A DNA stretch of 5,600 nucleotides, from NCBI GenBank assembly GCA_022709465.1, contig JAKLIT010000092.1:1-5600 (forward strand), in the 5' to 3' direction. The position numbers and the translations under genes are program-made. This document shows, piece by piece, positions 1 through 5,600 of the stretch (its first letter is position 1; every line of letters starts with the position of its first letter). The stretch comes from Candidatus Omnitrophota bacterium. Lineage in GTDB: Bacteria > Omnitrophota > Koll11 > Pluralincolimonadales > Pluralincolimonadaceae. The notes beneath the pieces are model-generated. The model saw only the letters and a program-made list of their open reading frames with translations, was not told the DNA's origin and did not search any database.

Positions 1-7
1 TCTAGAG

Positions 8-973
8 TCACTCCTTGTTGATTTGTTTTTTGCCGCTCTCTTCCAACGTCTTCACCAGGTCCGTCAATACGGAATTCACCGGCGTCGCGATGCCGAGGCC
101 CGCGCCTTCGGCCGCTATCGCGCCGTTTATGTAATCTATCTCTGTCTTCTGCCCGTCGAGCACGTCCTGGAGCATCGAACATATGTTGTTGCCGCAGGCG
201 GAGCAGACGGACTCGATCTTCTTCACGGGATCGGTGTACTGCAAATTTATCCGGCGCCTCTTCGCGACCTTCACCGCCTCCATGACCGCCTGTTTCATGA
301 TATTGCGCGTCCACTCGTACTGGAACAGGTCCCCGTTCTTAAGGCGCGTGATAGCCCCGAGGGCATTTATACCTGTATTTATTATGAGCTTCGACCAGAT
401 CACGTCCTTTATGCTGTCGGATATCTTCGTCTCAAAATTCGCTTTCTTCAGGACGGCGGCCACTTCCTCAAGCCGGCGGCGGGGTATGTACCATTTCTTC
501 ACGTCCTTGCGCGGCGCGGGGGTATACCACCTGCCTATTATCGTCTCGCCTTTGCCGGAGTGCCGGATGCGGCCGTCGGCAACGTATGTGGATCCGTGCA
601 TCGTGACGCCGCCTATGACCTTCTCCTGGCCTATGATCTCGGCTATCGCCTCCTCGTTCCCGAGGCCGTTCTGCAGCGTCAGCACGAGCGTATTGTCGCC
701 TATTACCGCCTTCGCCTCTTTTATCGCGTCTTCGGTGTCGTATGACTTGACGCAGACGACGACGAGCTCCGAGATTCCTATATCTTTCGCGTCGCAGGTC
801 GCCCGGACCTTCGCGCTGAATTCGCCGGTCCCCTCCACCTTTATGCCGTCCTTGTTTATCTTCCTCGCGCGCTCCTGGACCTTATCGAGAAGCCAGACAT
901 CCTCGCCTGACTTCACCAAGGAAGCGGCAACGAGACAACCAAGCGCGCCGGGGCCTATCACCGTGATCTTCAT
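8..973 (-). CDS. panE: 2-dehydropantoate 2-reductase (ketopantoate reductase)
   Basis: This predicted cytosolic enzyme uses NADPH to reduce 2-dehydropantoate to pantoate in the pantothenate/CoA pathway. The 321-residue protein opens with a Rossmann fold whose dinucleotide motif GPGALG is at residues 7-12. K76 (CVKSYD) and N102 (LQNGLG) align with E. coli PanE K72 and N98. K195 (WSKL) matches the catalytic Lys176, with N199 and N203 at the same spacing as in E. coli. S266 (SMLQD) and E278 (TEIDYI) match Ser244 and Glu256. It is somewhat longer than the E. coli enzyme (about 303 residues), partly through a basic, aromatic segment at 150-168. Three Cys at 257, 260 and 265 flank the predicted substrate site. 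The ATG overlaps the panB stop as ATGA, with AGGAG six bases upstream. Adjacency to panB supports ketopantoate as substrate over other members of this broad reductase family. These alignments are from memory, but the residue spacing is exact. Confidence 0.93.
   Translation of the reverse strand: MKITVIGPGALGCLVAASLVKSGEDVWLLDKVQERARKINKDGIKVEGTGEFSAKVRATCDAKDIGISELVVVCVKSYDTEDAIKEAKAVIGDNTLVLTLQNGLGNEEAIAEIIGQEKVIGGVTMHGSTYVADGRIRHSGKGETIIGRWYTPAPRKDVKKWYIPRRRLEEVAAVLKKANFETKISDSIKDVIWSKLIINTGINALGAITRLKNGDLFQYEWTRNIMKQAVMEAVKVAKRRRINLQYTDPVKKIESVCSACGNNICSMLQDVLDGQKTEIDYINGAIAAEGAGLGIATPVNSVLTDLVKTLEESGKKQINKE
11..16 (-). promoter_or_regulatory. Possible ribosome binding site of a next gene beyond the left edge
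   Basis: AAGGAG forms the last Lys-Glu codons of panE. The ten bases from the panE stop to the edge (TGACTCTAGA) hold no complete start codon. A start beginning with the final A would sit nine bases away. Every other gene in this operon has its ribosome binding site at the end of the preceding gene, so another gene may follow; a pantothenate-pathway gene such as panC or panD would fit. The Lys-Glu codons could also match by chance. Confidence 0.35.
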
Positions 974-1830
974 TTGGCTCTCCTGTTCGTCTTAAGCTTC
1001 CTGAGTTCTGACTTGTTCATTTCGAAGGAGTGTTCTTTCGACGGGAACATCCCGCCCTCGACATCTTCCCTGTACCTTTTGAACGCGTTCGCCAGCTGCG
1101 GCCACAGGTCGGCGTATTTCTTCACGAACCTCGGGGTGAACCTGTCGTACATGCCTATCATATCGTTCGTCACGAGGACCTGCCCGTCGCAATACGGGCC
1201 CGCTCCTATGCCTATCGTCGGTATCTCCAGTTTGGAGGTGATCAGTTCAGCGAGCTTGTCCGGCACGCATTCGAGCACGATAGCGAAACACCCGGCCTTC
1301 TCGAGCGCAACGGCCGAATCGATGAGACGGCGCGCGCTCTTCGCGTCCTTGCCCTGGACCTTGAACCCGCCGAGCTGTGTCGCCGTCTGCGGCGTGAGGC
1401 CGATATGCCCGAGGACCGGTATTCCGGACCTTACGAGCGACTTCACCGTGCCCGCCATCTCCGAACCGCCTTCTATCTTGACCGCCCCGCATCCGCCTTC
1501 CTTTATGAACCTGCCTGCGTTTCGTATCGTCTCTTTATCTCCGATGTTATAGGTCATGAAAGGCATATCGCCTATAAGAAGCGCGTATTTGATGCCGCGG
1601 CGCGCTGCCTTCGCGTGGTGGACCATCTCGTCCATTGTCACGGGTATCGTCGAGTCGTACCCGAGGACTGTCATCGCGAGGGAATCCCCGACGAGTATCA
1701 TGTCCATGCCCGCCTCGTCTATGAGGCGGCCTGACGGGTAATCGTAGGCGGTAAGCATGGTTATCTTCCTGCCTTCGAGCTTCTTCTTCCGGATATCCGG
1801 TATTGTGACCTTCCTGCGCTCCATGAGCAT
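970..1830 (-). CDS. panB: 3-methyl-2-oxobutanoate hydroxymethyltransferase (ketopantoate hydroxymethyltransferase)
   Basis: This enzyme transfers a hydroxymethyl group from 5,10-methylene-THF to 3-methyl-2-oxobutanoate, giving ketopantoate, the first committed step to pantothenate. It is a single TIM-barrel domain. Counting from the ATG at 1830, the metal ligands equivalent to E. coli D45, D84 and E114 are D49 (VGDS), D88 (IGDMPF) and E120 (KIEGG). K118 and E187 (LECVP) match Lys112 and catalytic Glu181. Other family blocks are TAYDYPS, GHIGLTPQ, GFKVQG, IGIGAG and the terminal EHSF. About 17 mostly basic residues follow EHSF, and E. coli PanB has almost nothing there. Three starts are possible: GTG at 1833, ATG at 1830 and ATG at 1824. 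I chose 1830 because AAGGAAAGG lies five to nine bases upstream and the start overlaps the metH stop as TGATG. The GTG is also plausible. The gene sits between metH and panE and supplies the substrate of PanE. Confidence 0.95.
   Translation of the reverse strand: MLMERRKVTIPDIRKKKLEGRKITMLTAYDYPSGRLIDEAGMDMILVGDSLAMTVLGYDSTIPVTMDEMVHHAKAARRGIKYALLIGDMPFMTYNIGDKETIRNAGRFIKEGGCGAVKIEGGSEMAGTVKSLVRSGIPVLGHIGLTPQTATQLGGFKVQGKDAKSARRLIDSAVALEKAGCFAIVLECVPDKLAELITSKLEIPTIGIGAGPYCDGQVLVTNDMIGMYDRFTPRFVKKYADLWPQLANAFKRYREDVEGGMFPSKEHSFEMNKSELRKLKTNRRAK
980..984 (-). promoter_or_regulatory. Ribosome binding site of panE
   Basis: AGGAG lies six bases before the panE ATG (971-973), within the Arg codons of the basic panB tail. 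It supports the ATG that overlaps the panB stop as ATGA. Confidence 0.7.
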
Positions 1831-4259
1831 CACGGCCTTTCCTTCATCAGTGATTTCACGATACTGACCGCCTCAATCGCGTCGCGCGCGTATGCCGACG
1901 CGCCTATCTCTTTCGCGAACGCCTCGGTCACGACCGCACCGCCTACTATCGTCTTGAAATTAAGGCCTTTCTTCTTCAGCTCCTTGACGACGCGCTCCAT
2001 CTGTATCATCGTCGTCGTCATCAGCGCGCTGAGGCCTATGATATCCGCCTTCTTCCTGACCGCTTCTTTTATTATCACATCGGCCGTGACACTCCTGCCG
2101 AGGTCGTATATCTTATATCCGTGGTTCTCGAGGACGGATATCACAATGTTTTTTCCGATATCGTGTATATCGCCCTCCACGGTCGCTATGACTATGGTGC
2201 CTTTGTCCTCCTGCTCGCCCGGCTTGATCTCTTTCTTCAGGCGGCCGAACGCGCGCTGGACGGACTCCGCCGAGAGTATGACCTGCGGAAGGAAATATTC
2301 CCTCTTCCCGAACTTCTCGCCGACTATCTCGAGCGCGGGGATCAGGATCCCGCTGTTTATCTCGGCCGGGCCTATGCCCTGCGCGAGCGCCTCTTCGACG
2401 TAAGCGGGGATATTGTCCTTGTCCCCGTAGAGTACCGCTTCCCTCAGCCGCGCCCTGATATCTTTGGGCGCGCCCTTGCAGGACTCGGCTATGCCCTTCT
2501 TCGATGCCTCCGCCGCGGGGCTCAACGCGTCTTTCAGGAATTTCTTCACCCCGGCATCGGGTGCCCGCAGGCCCTTCTTTTGCTTGGCGACCCAGAACAT
2601 GTTGTCGTCGCTCGGGTTGATTATCGCGAGGTCGAGCCCGGACGCCAGCGCCAATCCAAAGAAGTCCGCGTTGATCTTCCTCCTGTTCGGCAGGCCGAAC
2701 GAGATGTTGCTGACACCGAGGGACGACGAGAAGCCCTTCTTCTTCAGCGCCTTAATCGCCTTAAGCGTCTCTTTTACCTGCTCCGGCTTTGCCGATATCG
2801 CGAGCGTAAGCGGGTCGACTATTATATCCTCTTTGCGTATGCCCAGCGCCACGGCTTTCCTTATGACGCCTTCCGCTATCTTTACGCGCGCGGCGCAGTC
2901 CTTGGGTATGCCGCGGCTGTCCAGCGCCAGCACGAGGACCGCGGCGCCGTATTTTTTAGCGAGCGGCAGGATAGAATCTATCTTTTCTTTTTCACCGTTT
3001 ACCGAGTTGATAAGCGGCTTGCCCGCGGCCTCTTTAAGCGCGGCCTCGACCGCAAAAGGATTGGCGCTGTCTATCGATACGGGCGCCTCGCTGACCGCCT
3101 GCACCGCCTCAACGGCAGGCGCTATCGTATCCTGCTCGCGCGTCCCCGGCACGCCGACGTTAACGTCCAGGATGTCGGCGCCTTTCCTCGACTGCTCGAT
3201 CGCTTCGCGCCTTATGATTATGTTCTTCCCCTGCTTTATCTCCTCCTGTAGGTCCTTCTTTCCCGTCGGGTTTATCCTCTCGCCTATTATAAGCGGCCTC
3301 GTCTTCGCGCCGAGTTCCACCACCTTCGTCCTCGATGATAACCTGAAGGAGGGCACGTATATCCTCTTCGCGGGCTTGCTCTTCTTCAGGGCTGACCTCA
3401 CCTCTATGATATGCTCCGGCGTAGTGCCGCAGCATCCGCCTATTACATTTACGCCCAGCTTTGCGAACGTAACTGCATATCTCGCGAACGACTTCGGTGT
3501 CTCGGGGAAATACGTTTTGCCAGAGCGCAGTTCCGGCAGGCCCGCGTTCGGCTGGCAGGATATGAACCTGTCGGTCCTCGGGGATATCTCCTTTATGACA
3601 TTTATAAGTTCTTTCGGGCCGGTCGAGCAGTTCGTGCCGATTATGTCCGCGCCGAGCGAATTCAGCAGGACCGCGAACGCCGCGGGGGTCGTGCCGTAGG
3701 TGCTGCGCTCTCCGCCCTCGAAAGTCATCTGCGCCTGAATGGGCAGGCCGCCGATCTCCTTAGCCGCTATCACCGCCGCCTTTATCTCCTTGATGTCGGC
3801 GAATGTCTCGAGGATGATGAGGTCGCACCCGCCTTCCTTGAGCTTCCTTATCTGATCCTCGAACGCCTTGACCGCCTCATCAAACGAGAGGTCGCCCAGC
3901 GGCGTTATCTGCCTGTCAAGGGGGCCTACCGAGCCCGCGACGTATATCTTCCTCGAAGCGTACGCCGAGGCGACCGAACGCGCGATACGCGCCGCCTCAT
4001 AATTTATCCTGTCGGCGTCCTTCTCGAGGCCGTACGCGGCAAGCTTCAGTTTGCTGGCCCCGAAGGAGTTCGTCTCGATGACGTCCGCGCCGGCGTTTAT
4101 GTAATCCCTGTGTATCTTTTTCACTACGCCGGGATTAGATATGTTCAATTCTTCCGGGCAAGCTCCCGCCTTCAGCGCCCCGGACTCCTGCAGGACCGTG
4201 CCGAATGCGCCGTCGTATATCAATATCTCATTTTTTAGCCGCGCGAGTATTCCCTTCAT
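1830..4259 (-). CDS. metH: Cobalamin-dependent methionine synthase, short form without reactivation domain
   Basis: This enzyme moves the methyl group of 5-methyl-THF to homocysteine through enzyme-bound cobalamin, forming methionine and THF. The 809 residues hold three modules in order. The homocysteine/zinc barrel (about 1-290) starts with DGAFGT, and zinc ligands C211 (GTNCSTG), C276 and C277 (GGCCGTTP) have the same 65-residue spacing as in the T. maritima enzyme. The pterin-binding barrel (about 320-575) shows GERINPTG, ADILDVNVG, VSIDSAN, DPLTLAIS and GVSNISFG. The cobalamin module has a helical cap (about 595-680) and a Rossmann domain with D697-x-H699-x-x-G702, S744-x-L746 and G773-G774; H699 is the expected lower axial ligand. 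E. coli MetH (about 1227 residues) continues into an AdoMet-binding reactivation domain. Here the protein stops, and that domain is encoded by the gene just upstream. The first 32 bases overlap that gene, and AAGGAAGG precedes the ATG. Confidence 0.96.
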   Translation of the reverse strand: MKGILARLKNEILIYDGAFGTVLQESGALKAGACPEELNISNPGVVKKIHRDYINAGADVIETNSFGASKLKLAAYGLEKDADRINYEAARIARSVASAYASRKIYVAGSVGPLDRQITPLGDLSFDEAVKAFEDQIRKLKEGGCDLIILETFADIKEIKAAVIAAKEIGGLPIQAQMTFEGGERSTYGTTPAAFAVLLNSLGADIIGTNCSTGPKELINVIKEISPRTDRFISCQPNAGLPELRSGKTYFPETPKSFARYAVTFAKLGVNVIGGCCGTTPEHIIEVRSALKKSKPAKRIYVPSFRLSSRTKVVELGAKTRPLIIGERINPTGKKDLQEEIKQGKNIIIRREAIEQSRKGADILDVNVGVPGTREQDTIAPAVEAVQAVSEAPVSIDSANPFAVEAALKEAAGKPLINSVNGEKEKIDSILPLAKKYGAAVLVLALDSRGIPKDCAARVKIAEGVIRKAVALGIRKEDIIVDPLTLAISAKPEQVKETLKAIKALKKKGFSSSLGVSNISFGLPNRRKINADFFGLALASGLDLAIINPSDDNMFWVAKQKKGLRAPDAGVKKFLKDALSPAAEASKKGIAESCKGAPKDIRARLREAVLYGDKDNIPAYVEEALAQGIGPAEINSGILIPALEIVGEKFGKREYFLPQVILSAESVQRAFGRLKKEIKPGEQEDKGTIVIATVEGDIHDIGKNIVISVLENHGYKIYDLGRSVTADVIIKEAVRKKADIIGLSALMTTTMIQMERVVKELKKKGLNFKTIVGGAVVTEAFAKEIGASAYARDAIEAVSIVKSLMKERP
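1836..1844 (-). promoter_or_regulatory. Ribosome binding site of panB
   Basis: AAGGAAAGG lies in the last metH codons. The AAGGA core is six bases from the GTG at 1833 and nine from the ATG at 1830. The AAAGG part is five bases from the ATG at 1830. It makes the ATG at 1824 the least likely start but does not decide between the other two. Confidence 0.6.
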
Positions 4260-4917
4260 ATACCTTCCTTACCGGTTTTGCGCCCGCCTTGACAAGCCCG
4301 ATACAGGCGGTCACCGACTTCTCCGGCACCATTATATAGCTCTTCGTAGCCCGTATGCCTATCTTCGAGGCCTTCAACGCCTTCAATATCTTCCCCTGGT
4401 CGAAGACCGACCAGTCGCCGTACCCGGGGCTGAACCGCGTGACGGTCGAGAACCCCTCGGCGCGCGCGTTCTTCGTCACGACGCGGTCTATCCCGTCGGC
4501 GAGAGCCTCAGCAGCTTCCGAGCCGACGGCGTCGAGGACGGTCGCGAAGGCTATCTCACCCCTTTTCACATATTCGTTGACCTTATCGCCGAGGCCTTTT
4601 CCTATCGTGCAGGCGAACAGCGCGGCCTTCGCCGCTCCCTTCAGGTGTTTCGAGAGGGACGCGCTCTTTATTCTCAGCCCCGACGAGCCGAACCTGACGA
4701 CGTTGCCCTTTATCGTGATATCGAATACCGCGAAGACGGCTCTCGTTTCGACTAACGAATACCCCTCGTCCATTATGCCGGTAATGAAGGAGAGTATCCT
4801 GCCGTCCGCCTTTGTCTTGTATTTCGCGTATTTGAGCCGTGACAGGACAAGGTCCGATGGTATCTTTATTGGGATGTTCTTCAGAAAGACGATCTTAGGC
4901 CTCCTAGAGACCGGCAT
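4228..4917 (-). CDS. Stand-alone methionine synthase reactivation-domain protein (Met_synt_B12-like)
   Basis: The 229-residue protein resembles the C-terminal AdoMet-binding domain of long MetH, freed as a separate gene. Its expected role is to bind MetH in trans and, with AdoMet and an electron donor, remethylate cobalamin that has slipped to cob(II)alamin. The clearest mark is R161-F-S-P-G165-Y166-G167-D-W, matching the RxxPGYP AdoMet-binding loop of E. coli MetH near Arg1134. It is followed by a segment (YIMVPEKSVTACIGL, 194-208) at the place of the MetH strand after that loop. Residues 101-140 (ACTIGKGLG, then LDAVGSEAAEALAD) form the helical part typical of these proteins. There is no signal peptide or membrane segment. 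It is shorter than the roughly 330-residue E. coli domain, as is the separate T. maritima protein. It lies between metF and metH, overlapping metH by 32 bases. Its ATG is five bases after the metF stop, with only a weak AAGG ahead. No flavodoxin or other redox partner is encoded in the window. Confidence 0.87.
   Translation of the reverse strand: MPVSRRPKIVFLKNIPIKIPSDLVLSRLKYAKYKTKADGRILSFITGIMDEGYSLVETRAVFAVFDITIKGNVVRFGSSGLRIKSASLSKHLKGAAKAALFACTIGKGLGDKVNEYVKRGEIAFATVLDAVGSEAAEALADGIDRVVTKNARAEGFSTVTRFSPGYGDWSVFDQGKILKALKASKIGIRATKSYIMVPEKSVTACIGLVKAGAKPVRKVYEGNTRAAKK
4263..4270 (-). promoter_or_regulatory. Ribosome binding site of metH
   Basis: AAGGAAGG ends three bases before the metH ATG (4257-4259), and its AAGGA core lies six bases from it. 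The site is inside the last codons of the activation-protein gene, so metH is probably translated by coupling with that gene. It supports the ATG at 4259 as the metH start. Confidence 0.7.
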
Positions 4918-4933
4918 AGGCCTTATAAGGCCT
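4918..4933 (-). repeat. Perfect 16-bp palindrome spanning metF stop and activation-gene start
   Basis: The sequence AGGCCTTATAAGGCCT is its own reverse complement. In the transcript it could fold as a six-base-pair stem closing a UAUA loop. It covers the last metF codons, the UAA stop (4923-4925), the weak AAGG ribosome binding site and the 5-base gap before the next ATG (4915-4917). A further AGGCCT lies at 4897-4902 inside the downstream gene. Folding would hide the downstream ribosome binding site unless a ribosome finishing metF opens it, so a role in translational coupling is possible. That role is inference; the symmetry is directly seen. Confidence 0.5.
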
Positions 4934-5600
4934 GATCCAGTATCTGCGGGATAAGTTTATTCCAGCCCAACGACATGATATGCACGCCCTGGACCAGCCC
5001 CTTCAGTTCCTTTATCGTGCGCGCGGCGATCTCGGCGGCCTTCTGCTGCCTGTCGGAGGCGCCTTCTATCTCCGCGATGAGATTGTCCGGCACGAATATC
5101 CCGGCCACGTTCTTGTTCATGAAACGCGCCATCTCGGGCGACTTGATGAGTATTATCCCCGCGATGATGCATGTATTGAATTGCTTCACCTTGTCTACGA
5201 ATTTGGCGAATGCTTCGACATCATATACTCCCTGCGTCTGGAAGAACTCCGCGCCCGCGTTTATCTTCTTCTCGAATTTTATCAGCTCCGGCTCGATCGG
5301 GTCGGCTCCCGGGTTCACGACGGCTCCAATGCAGAACCTCGGCGCGCCCTTGAGCTCCTTGCCCGCCAGGTCCCTGCCCGCTTCAAGCATGCGCAACGCC
5401 CCGATAAGCTGCACGGAATCGAGGTCGAATACCGGCTTCGCCTCCGGATGGTCGCCGCGCACCGGGTGGTCGCCGGTGAGCACGAGGATGTTCTCGATAC
5501 CTAGCGCCGCAGCGGAGAGCGCGTCCGACTGGAGAGCAATCCTGTTGCGGTCACGGCACGTGAGCTGGTAGACCGGCTCGATCCCTTCCCTCTGGAGGAG
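4923..5600 (-). CDS. metF: Methylenetetrahydrofolate reductase, 5' end cut off by the window edge
   Basis: This FAD-dependent TIM-barrel enzyme reduces 5,10-methylene-THF to 5-methyl-THF, the methyl donor for MetH. The frame is open to the window edge, giving 225 C-terminal residues; the family is usually about 290-300, so roughly 70 are missing, including the catalytic Glu near the N-terminus (Glu28 in E. coli). Visible blocks, numbered from the edge, are YQLTCRDRNR (11-20), LTGDHP (41-46, whose Asp corresponds to E. coli Asp120), KPVFDLDSVQL (55-65), IGAVVNPG (91-98), AGAEFFQTQGVYD (115-127, whose second Gln matches Gln183) and the C-terminal GVHIMSLGWNK. The GTG at 5483 is internal (the Val of ILVLTGDH), because conserved sequence continues upstream of it. 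The sequence type resembles MetF of anaerobes more than the E. coli enzyme. It is the first gene visible in the operon and feeds the methionine synthase pair directly downstream. No metV-like gene is visible. Confidence 0.93.
   Translation of the reverse strand, partial: LLQREGIEPVYQLTCRDRNRIALQSDALSAAALGIENILVLTGDHPVRGDHPEAKPVFDLDSVQLIGALRMLEAGRDLAGKELKGAPRFCIGAVVNPGADPIEPELIKFEKKINAGAEFFQTQGVYDVEAFAKFVDKVKQFNTCIIAGIILIKSPEMARFMNKNVAGIFVPDNLIAEIEGASDRQQKAAEIAARTIKELKGLVQGVHIMSLGWNKLIPQILDQAL

Noticed and set aside
23..1734. Plus-strand open frames opposite panE and panB
   Set aside because: They are shadows of the conserved minus-strand genes: they cover the same bases and show no family motifs or credible ribosome binding sites.
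2121..3699. Long plus-strand open frames (up to about 411 codons) opposite metH
   Set aside because: They lie antisense to a fully conserved metH frame. Their translations show no recognisable domain and are rich in Arg, Leu and Tyr or in Ser and Pro, as expected from mirrored codon bias.
4918..4933. Rho-independent terminator after metF
   Set aside because: The palindrome has no following U-run and the next gene starts immediately, so termination here is unlikely.
5446..5478. Tandem-looking repeat encoding GDHP twice in metF
   Set aside because: The repeated GDHP is a normal part of the family motif at this site, so the DNA similarity follows from the protein.
4923..5483. A short metF starting at the GTG at 5483
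   Set aside because: Conserved MetF sequence (QLTCRDRNR and following) continues in the same frame upstream to the window edge, so this GTG is an internal Val codon.
1..5600. Cobalamin or SAM riboswitch, promoter, tRNA, CRISPR or mobile element within the window
   Set aside because: Genes fill the window with gaps of at most 5 bases. I saw no leader-sized non-coding region, repeat array, inverted-repeat-bounded element or transposase-like protein.

Overview
The window is one compact minus-strand operon of five genes with no intergenic stretch longer than 5 bases. In transcription order (high to low coordinates) it carries: the 3' part of metF (methylenetetrahydrofolate reductase); a stand-alone MetH reactivation-domain protein; metH (cobalamin-dependent methionine synthase without its own reactivation domain); panB (ketopantoate hydroxymethyltransferase); and panE (ketopantoate reductase). 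The promoter and any leader riboswitch must lie beyond position 5600. No terminator is visible before position 1, and a strong Shine-Dalgarno-like AAGGAG at the end of panE suggests the operon may continue off the left edge.

The genes fit one metabolic theme around 5,10-methylene-tetrahydrofolate. MetF reduces it to 5-methyl-THF. MetH transfers that methyl group through cobalamin to homocysteine, making methionine. The small activation protein is expected to rescue oxidised cob(II)alamin on MetH using AdoMet. PanB uses the same 5,10-methylene-THF to hydroxymethylate ketoisovalerate, and PanE reduces the product to pantoate for pantothenate and CoA. The operon therefore holds two competing uses of the methylene-THF pool.

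The organism looks bacterial: folate-type MetF/MetH, bacterial PanB/PanE and purine-rich ribosome binding sites. The DNA is moderately GC-rich by eye, yet it uses AUA for Ile and AGG for Arg heavily. The split MetH arrangement is known from Thermotoga maritima and is found in various anaerobes. Together this suggests an anaerobic, possibly uncultured lineage. Omnitrophota or a similar candidate phylum is a low-confidence guess from codon style; the sequence does not prove it.

I see no mobile element, CRISPR array, RNA gene or broken gene. This is mostly an ordinary biosynthetic operon. The points most worth a second look are the split MetH system, a perfect 16-bp palindrome at the metF/activation-gene junction, and a Cys cluster next to the predicted PanE substrate site.
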